NCBI RefSeq assembly: GCF_019352895.1
Contig: NZ_JAAAFX010000014.1
Location: 386,790-450,789, forward strand
Origin: Variovorax boronicumulans
GTDB taxonomy: Bacteria > Pseudomonadota > Gammaproteobacteria > Burkholderiales > Burkholderiaceae_C
Reading direction: 5' to 3'
DNA length: 64,000 bases
Within the stretch, counting starts at the first letter, position 1, and every line of letters begins with the position of its first letter. The translations under genes were made by a program, and so were the position numbers. A model generated the notes under the pieces. The model was not told the origin of the DNA. It saw only the letters and a program-made list of their open reading frames with translations, and made no database searches. Shown here piece by piece: positions 38,667 to 46,558 of the stretch.

Positions 38667-38721
38667 CTGCAGTGTCCCTGGAATGAAAACCGGGACCCGG
38701 GGGGTCTCTCTCGACGGCGCC

Positions 38722-39516
38722 TCAGGGCGCCGTCGGCGCGTTCTGGTTGTAGCCCAGCGCGTTCGAGATCTCGCCGGCGGTGGCTTGCAGCTTGGGCAGC
38801 CAGCCTTCGTCCAGGCGATCGGCGGGGGCCGAGATCGACAGGCCGGCGACCAGCTTGCTCTGGTCGTCGTAGATGCCCACCGCCATGCAGCGCACGCCCA
38901 GCTCCAGTTCTTCGTTGTCGCGTGCGATGCCGTACTGGCGCGCCTTCGACAGCTCGCGTTCGAGCAGCGGCAGTTGCGTGATGCTGTTGCGGGTGTGGCC
39001 GGCCAGGCCGGTGCGGGTGGCGTAGCTGCGCACGCGCTGGGGGTCGTCGGCGGCCAGGAAGAGCTTGCCGGTGGAGGTCAGGTGCAGCGGGGCGCGACCG
39101 CCGATGGCGCGCACCACCTGCATGCCCGAGCGCTCGCTGTAGGCGCGCTCGATGTAGACGATCTCGTCCCCCTGCCGCATGCTGAGGTTGACCGGCTGCT
39201 GCGTGAGCTTGTGCAACTCGCGCATCGGCGTGAGCGCCGCGTCGCGCACGTTGAGCCGGCCCTTGACCATGTTGCCCAGCTCCAGCAGGCGCATGCCCAG
39301 GCGGTAGCTGCCGGCCTCGGGGCGGTCGACGAAGCGGCCCACGGCCAGGTCGTTGAGGATCCGGTGCGTGGTCGACGGGTGCAGCCCGGTCTTCTCGCTG
39401 ATCTCCTTGAGCGAGATGGCTTCCTCGCGCGAAGCCAGCACGTCGATCAGCGAAAACATGCGTTCGATGACCTGGATGACCGGCGTGGCAGGAACGTCTG
39501 ATTGTGGTTTTCTCAT
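38722..39516 (-). CDS. IclR-family transcriptional regulator
   Basis: A 264-residue regulator with an N-terminal winged helix (about residues 14-75; ISLKEISEKTGLHPSTTHRIL) and a C-terminal effector domain (about 80-260; HLTSTGKLFLA, ELELGVRCMAVGIYD). IclR proteins usually sense small aromatic or carboxylic metabolites and control catabolic genes. None of the adjacent genes suggests the target; upstream is bpt and downstream the convergent pbpG gene. The start ATG 39516 is 42 bases from the bpt stop. Confidence 0.92.
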   Translation of the reverse strand: MRKPQSDVPATPVIQVIERMFSLIDVLASREEAISLKEISEKTGLHPSTTHRILNDLAVGRFVDRPEAGSYRLGMRLLELGNMVKGRLNVRDAALTPMRELHKLTQQPVNLSMRQGDEIVYIERAYSERSGMQVVRAIGGRAPLHLTSTGKLFLAADDPQRVRSYATRTGLAGHTRNSITQLPLLERELSKARQYGIARDNEELELGVRCMAVGIYDDQSKLVAGLSISAPADRLDEGWLPKLQATAGEISNALGYNQNAPTAP

Positions 39517-39558
39517 GTGCGCAGCGCAGTAGGGCCTCGGAAAGACCGAGTCGTGATT

Positions 39559-40305
39559 TTACTTTGTGAAATCACCGGGCTGCCACTGGCCATCGATCAG
39601 CACCTCGTGCGGCGCGTAGCGCGCCTTGTAGTTCATCTTCGGACTGCCCGCGATCCAGTAGCCGAGGTAGACGTAGGGCAGGCCGAGTTCGCGCGCCTGC
39701 GCGATCTGCCACAGCACGCCGTAGTTGCCATAGGCCATGCCGTCCTCGGGCTCGTAGAAGGTATAGACCGCCGAGATGCCGTCGTTGAGCACGTCGAGGA
39801 TCGACACCATCTTCAGCGCGCCGGGCTCGCCGTCGGCGCCCGTCTCGCGGAACTCGACCAGGCGCGAGTTCACGCGGCTCTGCAGCAGGAACTGGGTGTA
39901 TTGGTCGATGCTGTCGTGGTCCATGCCGCCGCCGGCATGGCGCCCGTTCTGGTAGCGCAGGTAAAGCTGGTAGTGCTCGGGCACGAAGCACAGCTTGAGC
40001 ACCCGCACCTGCAGGTCGGCGTGCTGCGTCGTGGCACGGCGCTGGCTGCGGTTGGGCTTGAAGTCGCCGACCCGCACGCGCAGCGGCACGCAGGCCGTGC
40101 AGCCGTCGCAGTAGGGGCGGTAGGTGAACATGCCGCTGCGCCGGAAGCCGCTGCGCACCAGGTCGGAGTAGGCGTCGTTGTGGATCAGGTGGCTGGGGGT
40201 CGCGACCTGCGAGCGCGCCTGCCGGTCCGGCAGGTAGCTGCACGGATAGGGTGCCGTTGCATAGAACTGCAACGTGTGGAGCGGGAGTTCCTTGAGGTGC
40301 GTCAC
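39559..40305 (-). CDS. bpt: Aspartate/glutamate leucyltransferase Bpt
   Basis: Adds leucine from Leu-tRNA to proteins that begin with Asp or Glu, marking them for ClpS/ClpAP degradation. The 248-residue protein belongs to the ATE family: the N-terminal metal/cysteine site YRPYCDGCTACVPLRV and LVEFRETGADGEPGALK are visible. The start is the GTG at 40305, which overlaps the aat stop as GTGA; this gives the normal family length. The continuous frame upstream towards 41157 is an overlap artefact, not a fusion with Aat. Confidence 0.92.
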   Translation of the reverse strand: MTHLKELPLHTLQFYATAPYPCSYLPDRQARSQVATPSHLIHNDAYSDLVRSGFRRSGMFTYRPYCDGCTACVPLRVRVGDFKPNRSQRRATTQHADLQVRVLKLCFVPEHYQLYLRYQNGRHAGGGMDHDSIDQYTQFLLQSRVNSRLVEFRETGADGEPGALKMVSILDVLNDGISAVYTFYEPEDGMAYGNYGVLWQIAQARELGLPYVYLGYWIAGSPKMNYKARYAPHEVLIDGQWQPGDFTK

Positions 40306-41054
40306 AGGGCCGATGAAGAGCGTGCGGGCAACAGTTCGGACCAGTATACGGGCTCGAAACGCCATGTGGGTCCGGGCTCGCCGCGTGCCCTTTCCACGTG
40401 CTCGATGAAGCGCGCACGCGGCATCTCCTCGGCGCCCAGGCTGGCCAGGTGGGCCGTGTTCTGCTGGCAGTCGATGCGCGCGACGCCGTACCGGCGGCAC
40501 AGGCTCACCAGCGCCGCGAGCGCGATCTTCGAGGCGTCGGTGCGGCGCGCGAACATCGATTCGCCGAACACCGCGCGGCCGATGGCCACGCAGTAGAGGC
40601 CGCCCACGAGCTCGCCGTCGATCCAGGTCTCGACGCTGTGGGCATGGCCGGCCCGGTGCAGCGCGCCGTAGGCCTCGACCATGTCCGGCACGATCCAGGT
40701 GCCCGACTGGCCGTGGCGCGGTGCGCCCGAACAGGCGCGGATCACGGTGTCGAAATCGTGGTCGATCCGGATCTCGCAGCGCGCGTCGGCCCGGAAGGCC
40801 TGCAGCACCTTGCGCAGCGAGCGGTGCAGCCGGAAGGCCGTCGGCGCCAGCGTCATGCGCGGATCGGGGCTCCACCAGAGGATCGGCTGGTCGTCGCTGA
40901 ACCAGGGGAAGATGCCGTGGCTGTAGGCGTCCAGCAGCGTGGGCACGTCGAGGGTGCCGCCGCCGGCCAGCAGGCCGGGCACCGGATCGGCGGGGCCCCA
41001 GGTCAGGACCGGGTCGGGAAGGGGCGCGCCGGGCGCGAGCCAGGGGAGTTGCAT
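40302..41054 (-). CDS. aat: Leucyl/phenylalanyl-tRNA-protein transferase Aat
   Basis: Transfers Leu or Phe from tRNA to N-terminal Arg or Lys, creating N-degrons. The 250-residue protein has the family blocks AYSHGIFPWFS, LWWSPDPRM and GGLYCVAIGRAVFGESMF, plus a C-terminal DCQQNTAHLASLGAEEMPR. ATG 41054 (MQLPWLAPG) is chosen over one five codons upstream. Its coupling by a 4-base overlap with bpt puts both N-end-rule transferases in a single operon. clpS is not in this window. Confidence 0.94.
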   Translation of the reverse strand: MQLPWLAPGAPLPDPVLTWGPADPVPGLLAGGGTLDVPTLLDAYSHGIFPWFSDDQPILWWSPDPRMTLAPTAFRLHRSLRKVLQAFRADARCEIRIDHDFDTVIRACSGAPRHGQSGTWIVPDMVEAYGALHRAGHAHSVETWIDGELVGGLYCVAIGRAVFGESMFARRTDASKIALAALVSLCRRYGVARIDCQQNTAHLASLGAEEMPRARFIEHVERARGEPGPTWRFEPVYWSELLPARSSSAL

Positions 41055-41173
41055 GGTGCAGGTATACACGGCTTTGGCCGCCGTCTGCGCGGGCCGCGTC
41101 GCCTGCAGCGCAGCGGTTTTCGCGATCGCGCCCTATAGTGGCCCTTCCGCATCCCACCTGCAGGAAGACCCAC

Positions 41174-43516
41174 GTGAACGCTCCAGAGACTTCTCCGTCC
41201 CCTCTTCGTTTCGGCAGTGGTCAGGCGGTGCGCCGCCTCGAGGACCAGGCCCTGCTGTCCGGCGCCGGCCAGTACACCGACGACGTGCAGCTGAGCGGCA
41301 CCACGCCGCTCGCGCACCTGGTCTTCGTGCGCTCGCCGTACCCGCATGCGCGCATCGTGTCGGTCGACGCCGAAGCGGCGCGTGCCATGCCCGGCGTGCT
41401 GGGCGTGTTCAGCGGCGCCGACCTGGCGACGGCAGGCGTCAAGCCGATGCCGGGCACCGCGGGCTTCAAGCGCCCCGACGGCGGACCCGGCGTGTCGCCC
41501 GATCGCTGCGCGTTGGCACACGAACGGGCGCGCTTCGTCGGCGAGGCGGTGGTCGCCGTGGTGGCCGAATCGGTGGCCCAGGCGCGCGACGCGGCCGAGG
41601 CCGTGTTCGTCGACTACGAGGAGTTGCCGATGGTGGTCGACCTGGCGGCGGCGGTCGTCGACGGCGCGCCGCAGCTCCTCGAGGCGGCGCCGAACAACAT
41701 CGCGGCCGAGGCGCGCCACGGCGACGCCGCGGCCACGGCGGCCGCCTTCGCGCAGGCCGCGCACGTGGTGGCACTGGACGTCGTCAACCAGCGCGTGGTG
41801 GCGCTGACCATCGAGCCGCGCTCGGTGCTGGTCGAGGTCGATGCCGACAGTGGCCGCCTGACGGTGCGCATGAGCACGCAGATGCCCTCGGGCACGCGCA
41901 ACTCGATCTGCGACGCCATCGGCCTGGCCAAGGAGCAGGTGCGCGTGGTGGTGGGCGACGTGGGCGGTGGCTTCGGCATGAAGACCGGCGCCTATCCCGA
42001 AGACATCGCCACCGCCTACTGCGCGCATGCGCTGAAGCGACCGGTGAAATGGGTGGCCGACCGCAGCGAGGAATTTCTTTCGTCGGCGCACGGGCGCGAC
42101 ATCGCGTCGAAGGCCGAGCTGGCGCTCGACGCCAGCGGACGCATCCTCGCGCTGCGCATCCACTCGCTGGCCAACGTGGGCGCCTATGCCACCGGCACCG
42201 GCGTCGCGATCCAGCTGCTGATCGGCCCCTGGGTGCAGACCAGCGTCTACGACATCGCCACGGTCGACTTCCACTTCCAGGCCGTGCTCACCAACTGCGC
42301 GCCCACCGGCGCCTACCGCGGCGCGGGCCGGCCCGAAGCCATCTTCCTGATGGAGCGGCTGATGGACGAGGCCGCGCGCCAGACCGGCATCGACCGCGTC
42401 GCGCTGCGCCGCCGCAACTTCATCAGCCCGGCGCAGATGCCCTACACCAACCCGATGAAGCAGGTCTACGACACCGGGCAGTTCGAGAAGGTGATGGACC
42501 AGGGCCTGGCGCTGGCCGACTGGCGCGGCTTCGAGGCCCGCGCGGCCGCGTCGAAGGCCGCGGGCCGGATGCGCGGCCTCGGCATCGCGACCTTCCTCGA
42601 ATGGACCGGCGGCAACGTGTTCGAGGAACGCGTCACCGTGGCCGTGAAGCCCGACGGGATCATCGAGGTCTTCTCGGCGGTGAACGCGATGGGGCAGGGC
42701 ATCGCCACCTCGCTGGCGCAGCTGGCGGTCGACGTGTTCGGCGTGCCCATCGAGAAGGTGCGCGTGATCCTGGGCGACACCGACCGCGGCGACGGCTTCG
42801 GCAGCGCCGGTTCGCGCTCGCTGTTCACCGGCGGCTCGGCCGTGCGGGTGGGCGCGGAGCGCACCGTCGACCGGGCGCGCGAACTGGCGGCGCAGGCCTT
42901 CGAGGCCGCGCCGGCCGACGTGCACTATGCCGACGGCCGCTTCACCGTGGCCGGCACCGACCTGTCGCTGGACCTGTTCGATCTCGCGGGCCGCCAGCCC
43001 GAGGGCCAGATCTTCGTCGACTCGACCAGCGCGGTGGCCGGGCCGACCTGGCCCAACGGCTGCCACATCTGCGAGGTCGAGATCGACGGGCCGACCGGCG
43101 AGGTCAGCGTGGTGGCGTACAGCTCGGTCAACGACGTGGGCCGCGTGATCAACCCGATGATCGTGCGCGGCCAGCTCGACGGCGGCGCGGTGCAGGGCAT
43201 CGGCCAGGCGCTGTACGAGCGCGTGGTCTATGACGTCGAGACCGGCCAGCCCGTGACCGGCAGCCTGATGGACTATGCGGTGCCGCGCGCCGAGGTGGCC
43301 GAAGCCATGTTCCGCACCGAGATGGACGAATCCACGCCCTGCAAGAACAACCCGTTGGGTGTGAAGGGCGTGGGCGAACTGGGCACCATCGGCGCCACGC
43401 CAGCGGTGGTCAACGCGGTGGCCGATGCCTTCGCGCGGGCCGGCCTCGGGGCGCGGGCCCCCTCGCTTCAGATGCCGCTGAGTTCGGCGCGCGTGTGGGA
43501 GGCCTTGCAGGCCTAG
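41174..43516 (+). CDS. Molybdenum hydroxylase large subunit (CoxL form II / xanthine dehydrogenase-like)
   Basis: A 780-residue catalytic subunit of the xanthine oxidase family, which binds molybdenum cofactor and hydroxylates N-heterocycles, aldehydes or oxidises CO. GTG 41174 follows AGGAAG. Motifs include GGGFGMKTG, AYRGAGRPE and the catalytic Glu in VGELGTIG. AYRGAGR rather than AYxCSFR places it in the form II group, so CO dehydrogenase activity is unlikely. The FAD and [2Fe-2S] subunits normally encoded alongside are absent, so it must use partners from elsewhere. The stop codon lies in the CTAG that borders the inverted-repeat element. Confidence 0.9.
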   Translation: MNAPETSPSPLRFGSGQAVRRLEDQALLSGAGQYTDDVQLSGTTPLAHLVFVRSPYPHARIVSVDAEAARAMPGVLGVFSGADLATAGVKPMPGTAGFKRPDGGPGVSPDRCALAHERARFVGEAVVAVVAESVAQARDAAEAVFVDYEELPMVVDLAAAVVDGAPQLLEAAPNNIAAEARHGDAAATAAAFAQAAHVVALDVVNQRVVALTIEPRSVLVEVDADSGRLTVRMSTQMPSGTRNSICDAIGLAKEQVRVVVGDVGGGFGMKTGAYPEDIATAYCAHALKRPVKWVADRSEEFLSSAHGRDIASKAELALDASGRILALRIHSLANVGAYATGTGVAIQLLIGPWVQTSVYDIATVDFHFQAVLTNCAPTGAYRGAGRPEAIFLMERLMDEAARQTGIDRVALRRRNFISPAQMPYTNPMKQVYDTGQFEKVMDQGLALADWRGFEARAAASKAAGRMRGLGIATFLEWTGGNVFEERVTVAVKPDGIIEVFSAVNAMGQGIATSLAQLAVDVFGVPIEKVRVILGDTDRGDGFGSAGSRSLFTGGSAVRVGAERTVDRARELAAQAFEAAPADVHYADGRFTVAGTDLSLDLFDLAGRQPEGQIFVDSTSAVAGPTWPNGCHICEVEIDGPTGEVSVVAYSSVNDVGRVINPMIVRGQLDGGAVQGIGQALYERVVYDVETGQPVTGSLMDYAVPRAEVAEAMFRTEMDESTPCKNNPLGVKGVGELGTIGATPAVVNAVADAFARAGLGARAPSLQMPLSSARVWEALQA

Positions 43517-43780
43517 GGCCTGTTCACCCTATTTCCGGGGATCGCGTTGGTTGAGCCAGGGGCTGGATGCAAGGCGCACGCGCGCAGCAAGGCTGAAGCC
43601 TTGCAAGCGTGGGCAACGCCGCAGACGGCCCCTGGCTCAGCCAACCCTTCGGGAAGGCCTGCCATGACGGGCCACTCGGCGTTGCGTTCCTTGCGCGTGC
43701 TTCAGCACGCGCAGCGTCACGCGCCTTGATTGGCCCGCCATGGCAGGCCTTCGCGACCCCGGAAATAGGGTGAACAGGCC
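43517..43780. mobile_element. 264-bp MITE-like inverted-repeat element flanked by CTAG
   Basis: Bases 43513-43540 and 43757-43784 are perfect 28-bp inverted repeats including a CTAG at each outer edge. The CTAGs may be a 4-bp target duplication, so the element itself is 43517-43780 with 24-bp terminal repeats. Inside are two more imperfect hairpins: 43547-43563 with 43628-43644, and 43650-43674 with 43731-43755. There is no plausible coding frame. CTAG is the known target of IS5-group elements, so a non-autonomous relative is likely. The stop codons of both neighbouring genes are within the CTAG copies. Confidence 0.8.
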
Positions 43781-44965
43781 CTAGAAGTCCTCGAGCGGCA
43801 GCCCGACGTAGTTCTCGGCCAGTGCGGTCGATGCCGCCTGCGAATGCACCAGGTAGTCGAGCTCGGCCTCCTGGATCTTCTGGCCGAAGGAGCCGGTGTC
43901 GGGGAAGCGGTGCATCAGCGAGGTGAACCACCACGAGAAGCGCTCGGCCTTCCAGACCCGGCGCAGGCACAGGTCGGAGTAACGGTCGAGCGCCGCTTCC
44001 GAGCGCTCGCCGTAGAAGGCCTGCATCGCGCGCGCCAGGTAGCCCACGTCGGCCGCCGCCAGGTTCAGGCCCTTGGCGCCGGTGGGCGGCACGATGTGCG
44101 CCGCGTCGCCGGCCAGCAGCAGGCGGCCGAAGCGCATCGGCTCGGCCACGAAGCTGCGCAGCGGCGCGATGCTCATCTCCAGCGCCGGGCCCGTCTCCAG
44201 GCGCTCACGCGCCTCGGGGTCGAGCCGGGTGCGCAGCTCGTCCCAGAAGGCGGCTTCGCTCCAGTTCGCGACCTTCTCGTCGCTGGGCACCTGCAGGTAG
44301 TAGCGGCTGCGCGTGGCGCTGCGCATGCTGCACAGCGCGAAGCCGCGTTCGGTGTTGGCGTAGATCAGTTCGTCGGACACCGGCCGCACGTCGGCCAGCA
44401 CGCCCAGCCAGCCGAAGGGGTAGACCTTCTCGTGCAGCTGCATTGCGGCCGTGGGCACGCTCGCGCGGCTCACGCCATGGAAGCCGTCGCAGCCGGCGAT
44501 GAAGTCGCAGGCGATCTCCTGCGTGCGGCCGTCCTCGGCGCGAAAACGCACGCGTGGCTGCGTGCCGTCGAACTCGTGCAGGCTGACCTCCGACGCGAGG
44601 TAGACCGTGCGCAGGCCGGCCGCGGCGCGCGCCTGCATCAGGTCGCGCGTGACTTCGGTCTGGCCATAGACCGTGACCTGCTTGCCGCCGGTCAGCCCGT
44701 GCAGGTCGATGCGGTGGCGGCCGCCCTGGAACAGCAGCTCGATGCCTTCGTGCGGCAGGCCCTCGGCGCGTGCGCGCGCATCGACGCCGGCACGCGCCAG
44801 CAGGTCCATCGTGACCTGCTCGAGCACGCCGGCCCGGATGCGGCCGAGCACATGCTCGGCCGTCTGGCGTTCGACGATCACGTTGTCGATGCCGGCCTGG
44901 TGAAGCAACTGGCCGAGCAGCAGACCGGCCGGGCCGGCGCCGATGATGGCGACTTGGGTGCGCAT
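43781..44965 (-). CDS. pobA: 4-hydroxybenzoate 3-monooxygenase
   Basis: Flavoprotein that converts 4-hydroxybenzoate to protocatechuate with NAD(P)H and oxygen. The 394-residue protein has the N-terminal FAD motif GAGPAGLLLGQLL, the class A signature DG motif near residue 160 (GCDGFHGVSR) and GDAAHIVPPTGAKGLN, with YGQTEVTRDLM matching the pobA active site region. ATG 44965 is the family start. It diverges from the pobR-type regulator across a 149-base region with two palindromes. Its stop codon is provided by the CTAG at the edge of the inverted-repeat element. Confidence 0.95.
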   Translation of the reverse strand: MRTQVAIIGAGPAGLLLGQLLHQAGIDNVIVERQTAEHVLGRIRAGVLEQVTMDLLARAGVDARARAEGLPHEGIELLFQGGRHRIDLHGLTGGKQVTVYGQTEVTRDLMQARAAAGLRTVYLASEVSLHEFDGTQPRVRFRAEDGRTQEIACDFIAGCDGFHGVSRASVPTAAMQLHEKVYPFGWLGVLADVRPVSDELIYANTERGFALCSMRSATRSRYYLQVPSDEKVANWSEAAFWDELRTRLDPEARERLETGPALEMSIAPLRSFVAEPMRFGRLLLAGDAAHIVPPTGAKGLNLAAADVGYLARAMQAFYGERSEAALDRYSDLCLRRVWKAERFSWWFTSLMHRFPDTGSFGQKIQEAELDYLVHSQAASTALAENYVGLPLEDF

Positions 44966-45039
44966 GCGAAGGGTCTCCTGGAATGGGGGCGCGGGATGGA
45001 GACGAGCGTAGGGCGCGGCGCATGCACAGGGGCCGTCCG

Positions 45040-45057
45040 GCGCACGCCAATGTGCGC
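45040..45057. promoter_or_regulatory. Inverted repeat in the pobA-pobR promoter region (candidate operator 1)
   Basis: GCGCAC and GTGCGC flank a six-base centre (GCCAAT) at 45040-45057, roughly mid-way between pobA and pobR. IclR-type PobR proteins bind such symmetric sites to activate pobA. Confidence 0.4.
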
Positions 45058-45068
45058 TGAAACGAGTG

Positions 45069-45089
45069 GCTGTGCGATGATCGCGCAGC
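45069..45089. promoter_or_regulatory. Near-perfect 21-bp palindrome upstream of pobR (candidate operator 2)
   Basis: The left arm GCTGTGCGAT (45069-45078) and right arm ATCGCGCAGC (45080-45089) match at nine of ten positions around one central base. The site ends 25 bases before the pobR start codon, where an autorepressor would sit. Confidence 0.5.
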
Positions 45090-45114
45090 AACGGCTGCCT
45101 CAGCCCCTCGCCCC

Positions 45115-45882
45115 ATGACCATCGCCAAACCCGACTTCATCGAAGGCATCGCCAAAGGCATGGCGGTGCTGGAGAGTTTCGACACCGAACGCCAGCGTCT
45201 CAACGCTACCCAGGCTGCGGCGCGCGCCGGCCTCACGCGAGCCGCGGCACGCCGCCACCTGTTGACGCTGGCACATCTGGGCTACCTCGACACCGACGGC
45301 AGTTCCTTCTGGATGTCGCCCAAGGTGCTGCGCTTCTCGGGCAGCTACCTCGCCTCGTCGCGCCTGCCGCGCGCGCTGCAGCCCACGCTGAACCGGCTGG
45401 CCGCGCAGACGCAGGAGTCCTTTTCCGCCGTGGTGCTCGACGGCGAGGAGGCGGTGATCGTGGCGCGCAGCGTGAGCGGCGCCCCCGTGCGCGTGCTGGC
45501 CTACGGCCTGCACCTGGGCGCGCGCCTGCCCGCGCATGCCACCTCGACCGGCCGCATGCTGCTGGCCGCAATGAGCGGCGCCGAACTCACCCAGTGGCTC
45601 AAGGGCCGCACGCTGGCGCGGCTCACGCCCAACACCGTCACGCAGACCAGCGTGCTGCGCCAGCGCGTCGTGCAGGCCCGCAAGGACGACCACTGCATCG
45701 CCAGCGAGGAACACGAGCTGGGTGTGCAGGCGCTGGCCGTGCCGCTGCGCGACATGAAGGGCCGCACCGTGGCGGCACTCAACGTGGTGCTGTCGGGCGC
45801 GCACCGCAGCGACGAGGCGATCCGCCGCGACATGCTGCCCCTGTTGTATGAGGCGGCGCGCGAAGTGCGCGCCCTGTTGTGA
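45115..45882 (+). CDS. pobR: IclR-family regulator, PobR/PcaU type
   Basis: A 255-residue regulator transcribed divergently from pobA. It has an N-terminal winged helix (about residues 10-70; TQAAARAGLTRAAARRHLL) and a C-terminal effector domain with HATSTGRMLLAAM and DDHCIASEEHELGVQALAVPL. Family members PobR and PcaU activate 4-hydroxybenzoate or protocatechuate genes when the aromatic binds. The divergent arrangement and palindromes support control of pobA and of itself. It ends 16 bases before the response regulator gene, which may be partly co-transcribed. Confidence 0.9.
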   Translation: MTIAKPDFIEGIAKGMAVLESFDTERQRLNATQAAARAGLTRAAARRHLLTLAHLGYLDTDGSSFWMSPKVLRFSGSYLASSRLPRALQPTLNRLAAQTQESFSAVVLDGEEAVIVARSVSGAPVRVLAYGLHLGARLPAHATSTGRMLLAAMSGAELTQWLKGRTLARLTPNTVTQTSVLRQRVVQARKDDHCIASEEHELGVQALAVPLRDMKGRTVAALNVVLSGAHRSDEAIRRDMLPLLYEAAREVRALL

Positions 45883-45898
45883 CACTGGAGCCCTTCCC

Positions 45899-46558
45899 AT
45901 GCGCCTGCTGCTGCTCGAAGACGACCTGATGATCGGCGAAGCCGTGCTCGACCTTCTGCGCGCCGAGCAGTACGCGGTCGACTGGGTGAAGGACGGCGAG
46001 GCCGCCGACAGTGCGCTGCGCGCCCAGCAGTACGACCTGGTGCTGCTCGACCTCGGCGTGCCGCGGCGCGACGGGCTCGAGGTGCTGCGCGCGCTGCGCC
46101 TGCGCAAGCAGCGCATGCCGGTGCTGATCGCCACCGCGCGCGATTCGGTGCAGCAGCGCATCGAGGGGCTGGACGCCGGTGCCGACGACTACGTGCTCAA
46201 GCCCTACGACCTCGACGAGCTGCTGGCGCGCATCCGGGCGCTGCTGCGGCGCGCCTCGGGCCGGGCCGAGCCGGTCTACGAGCACCTGGGCGTGAGCATC
46301 AGCCCGGGCACGCGCGAGGTCACGCGCAACGGCGAGCCGGTGATCCTGTCGGCGCGCGAATGGGCGGTGCTGGAGCCGCTGATCGCGCGGCCCGGCATGG
46401 TGCTCTCGCGCGCCCAGCTCGAGGAAAAGCTCTACAGCTGGAAGGACGAGATCAGCAGCAACGCCATCGAGGTCTATGTGCACGGCCTGCGCAAGAAGCT
46501 CGGCGCCGACTTCATCCGCAACGTGCGCGGCGTGGGCTACATGGTGAACCGGGCATGA
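45899..46558 (+). CDS. OmpR-family response regulator (QseB/TctD-like)
   Basis: A 219-residue DNA-binding response regulator. The receiver domain has the acidic pair Glu8-Asp9, phosphoacceptor Asp51, Thr79 and Lys101 (DDYVLKPYDLDELLARI). A winged-helix output domain follows (about 130-219; EISSNAIEVYVHGLRKKLG). It is coupled by an ATGA overlap to the sensor kinase gene. A Do-type protease gene follows the kinase, so envelope stress is a likely input, though the sensor could also respond to a metabolite. Confidence 0.93.
   Translation: MRLLLLEDDLMIGEAVLDLLRAEQYAVDWVKDGEAADSALRAQQYDLVLLDLGVPRRDGLEVLRALRLRKQRMPVLIATARDSVQQRIEGLDAGADDYVLKPYDLDELLARIRALLRRASGRAEPVYEHLGVSISPGTREVTRNGEPVILSAREWAVLEPLIARPGMVLSRAQLEEKLYSWKDEISSNAIEVYVHGLRKKLGADFIRNVRGVGYMVNRA

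Noticed and set aside
39559..41157. Possible Aat-Bpt fusion protein of 532 residues
   Set aside because: The upstream part is not the Aat reading frame. Aat is encoded in a different frame and the two genes meet in a GTGA overlap.
41174..43516. Aerobic CO dehydrogenase
   Set aside because: The active-site segment is AYRGAGR rather than the AYxCSFR of true CO dehydrogenases, and coxS and coxM are missing.
43517..43780. Complete insertion sequence
   Set aside because: No transposase reading frame fits in 264 bases; only a non-autonomous element is supported.
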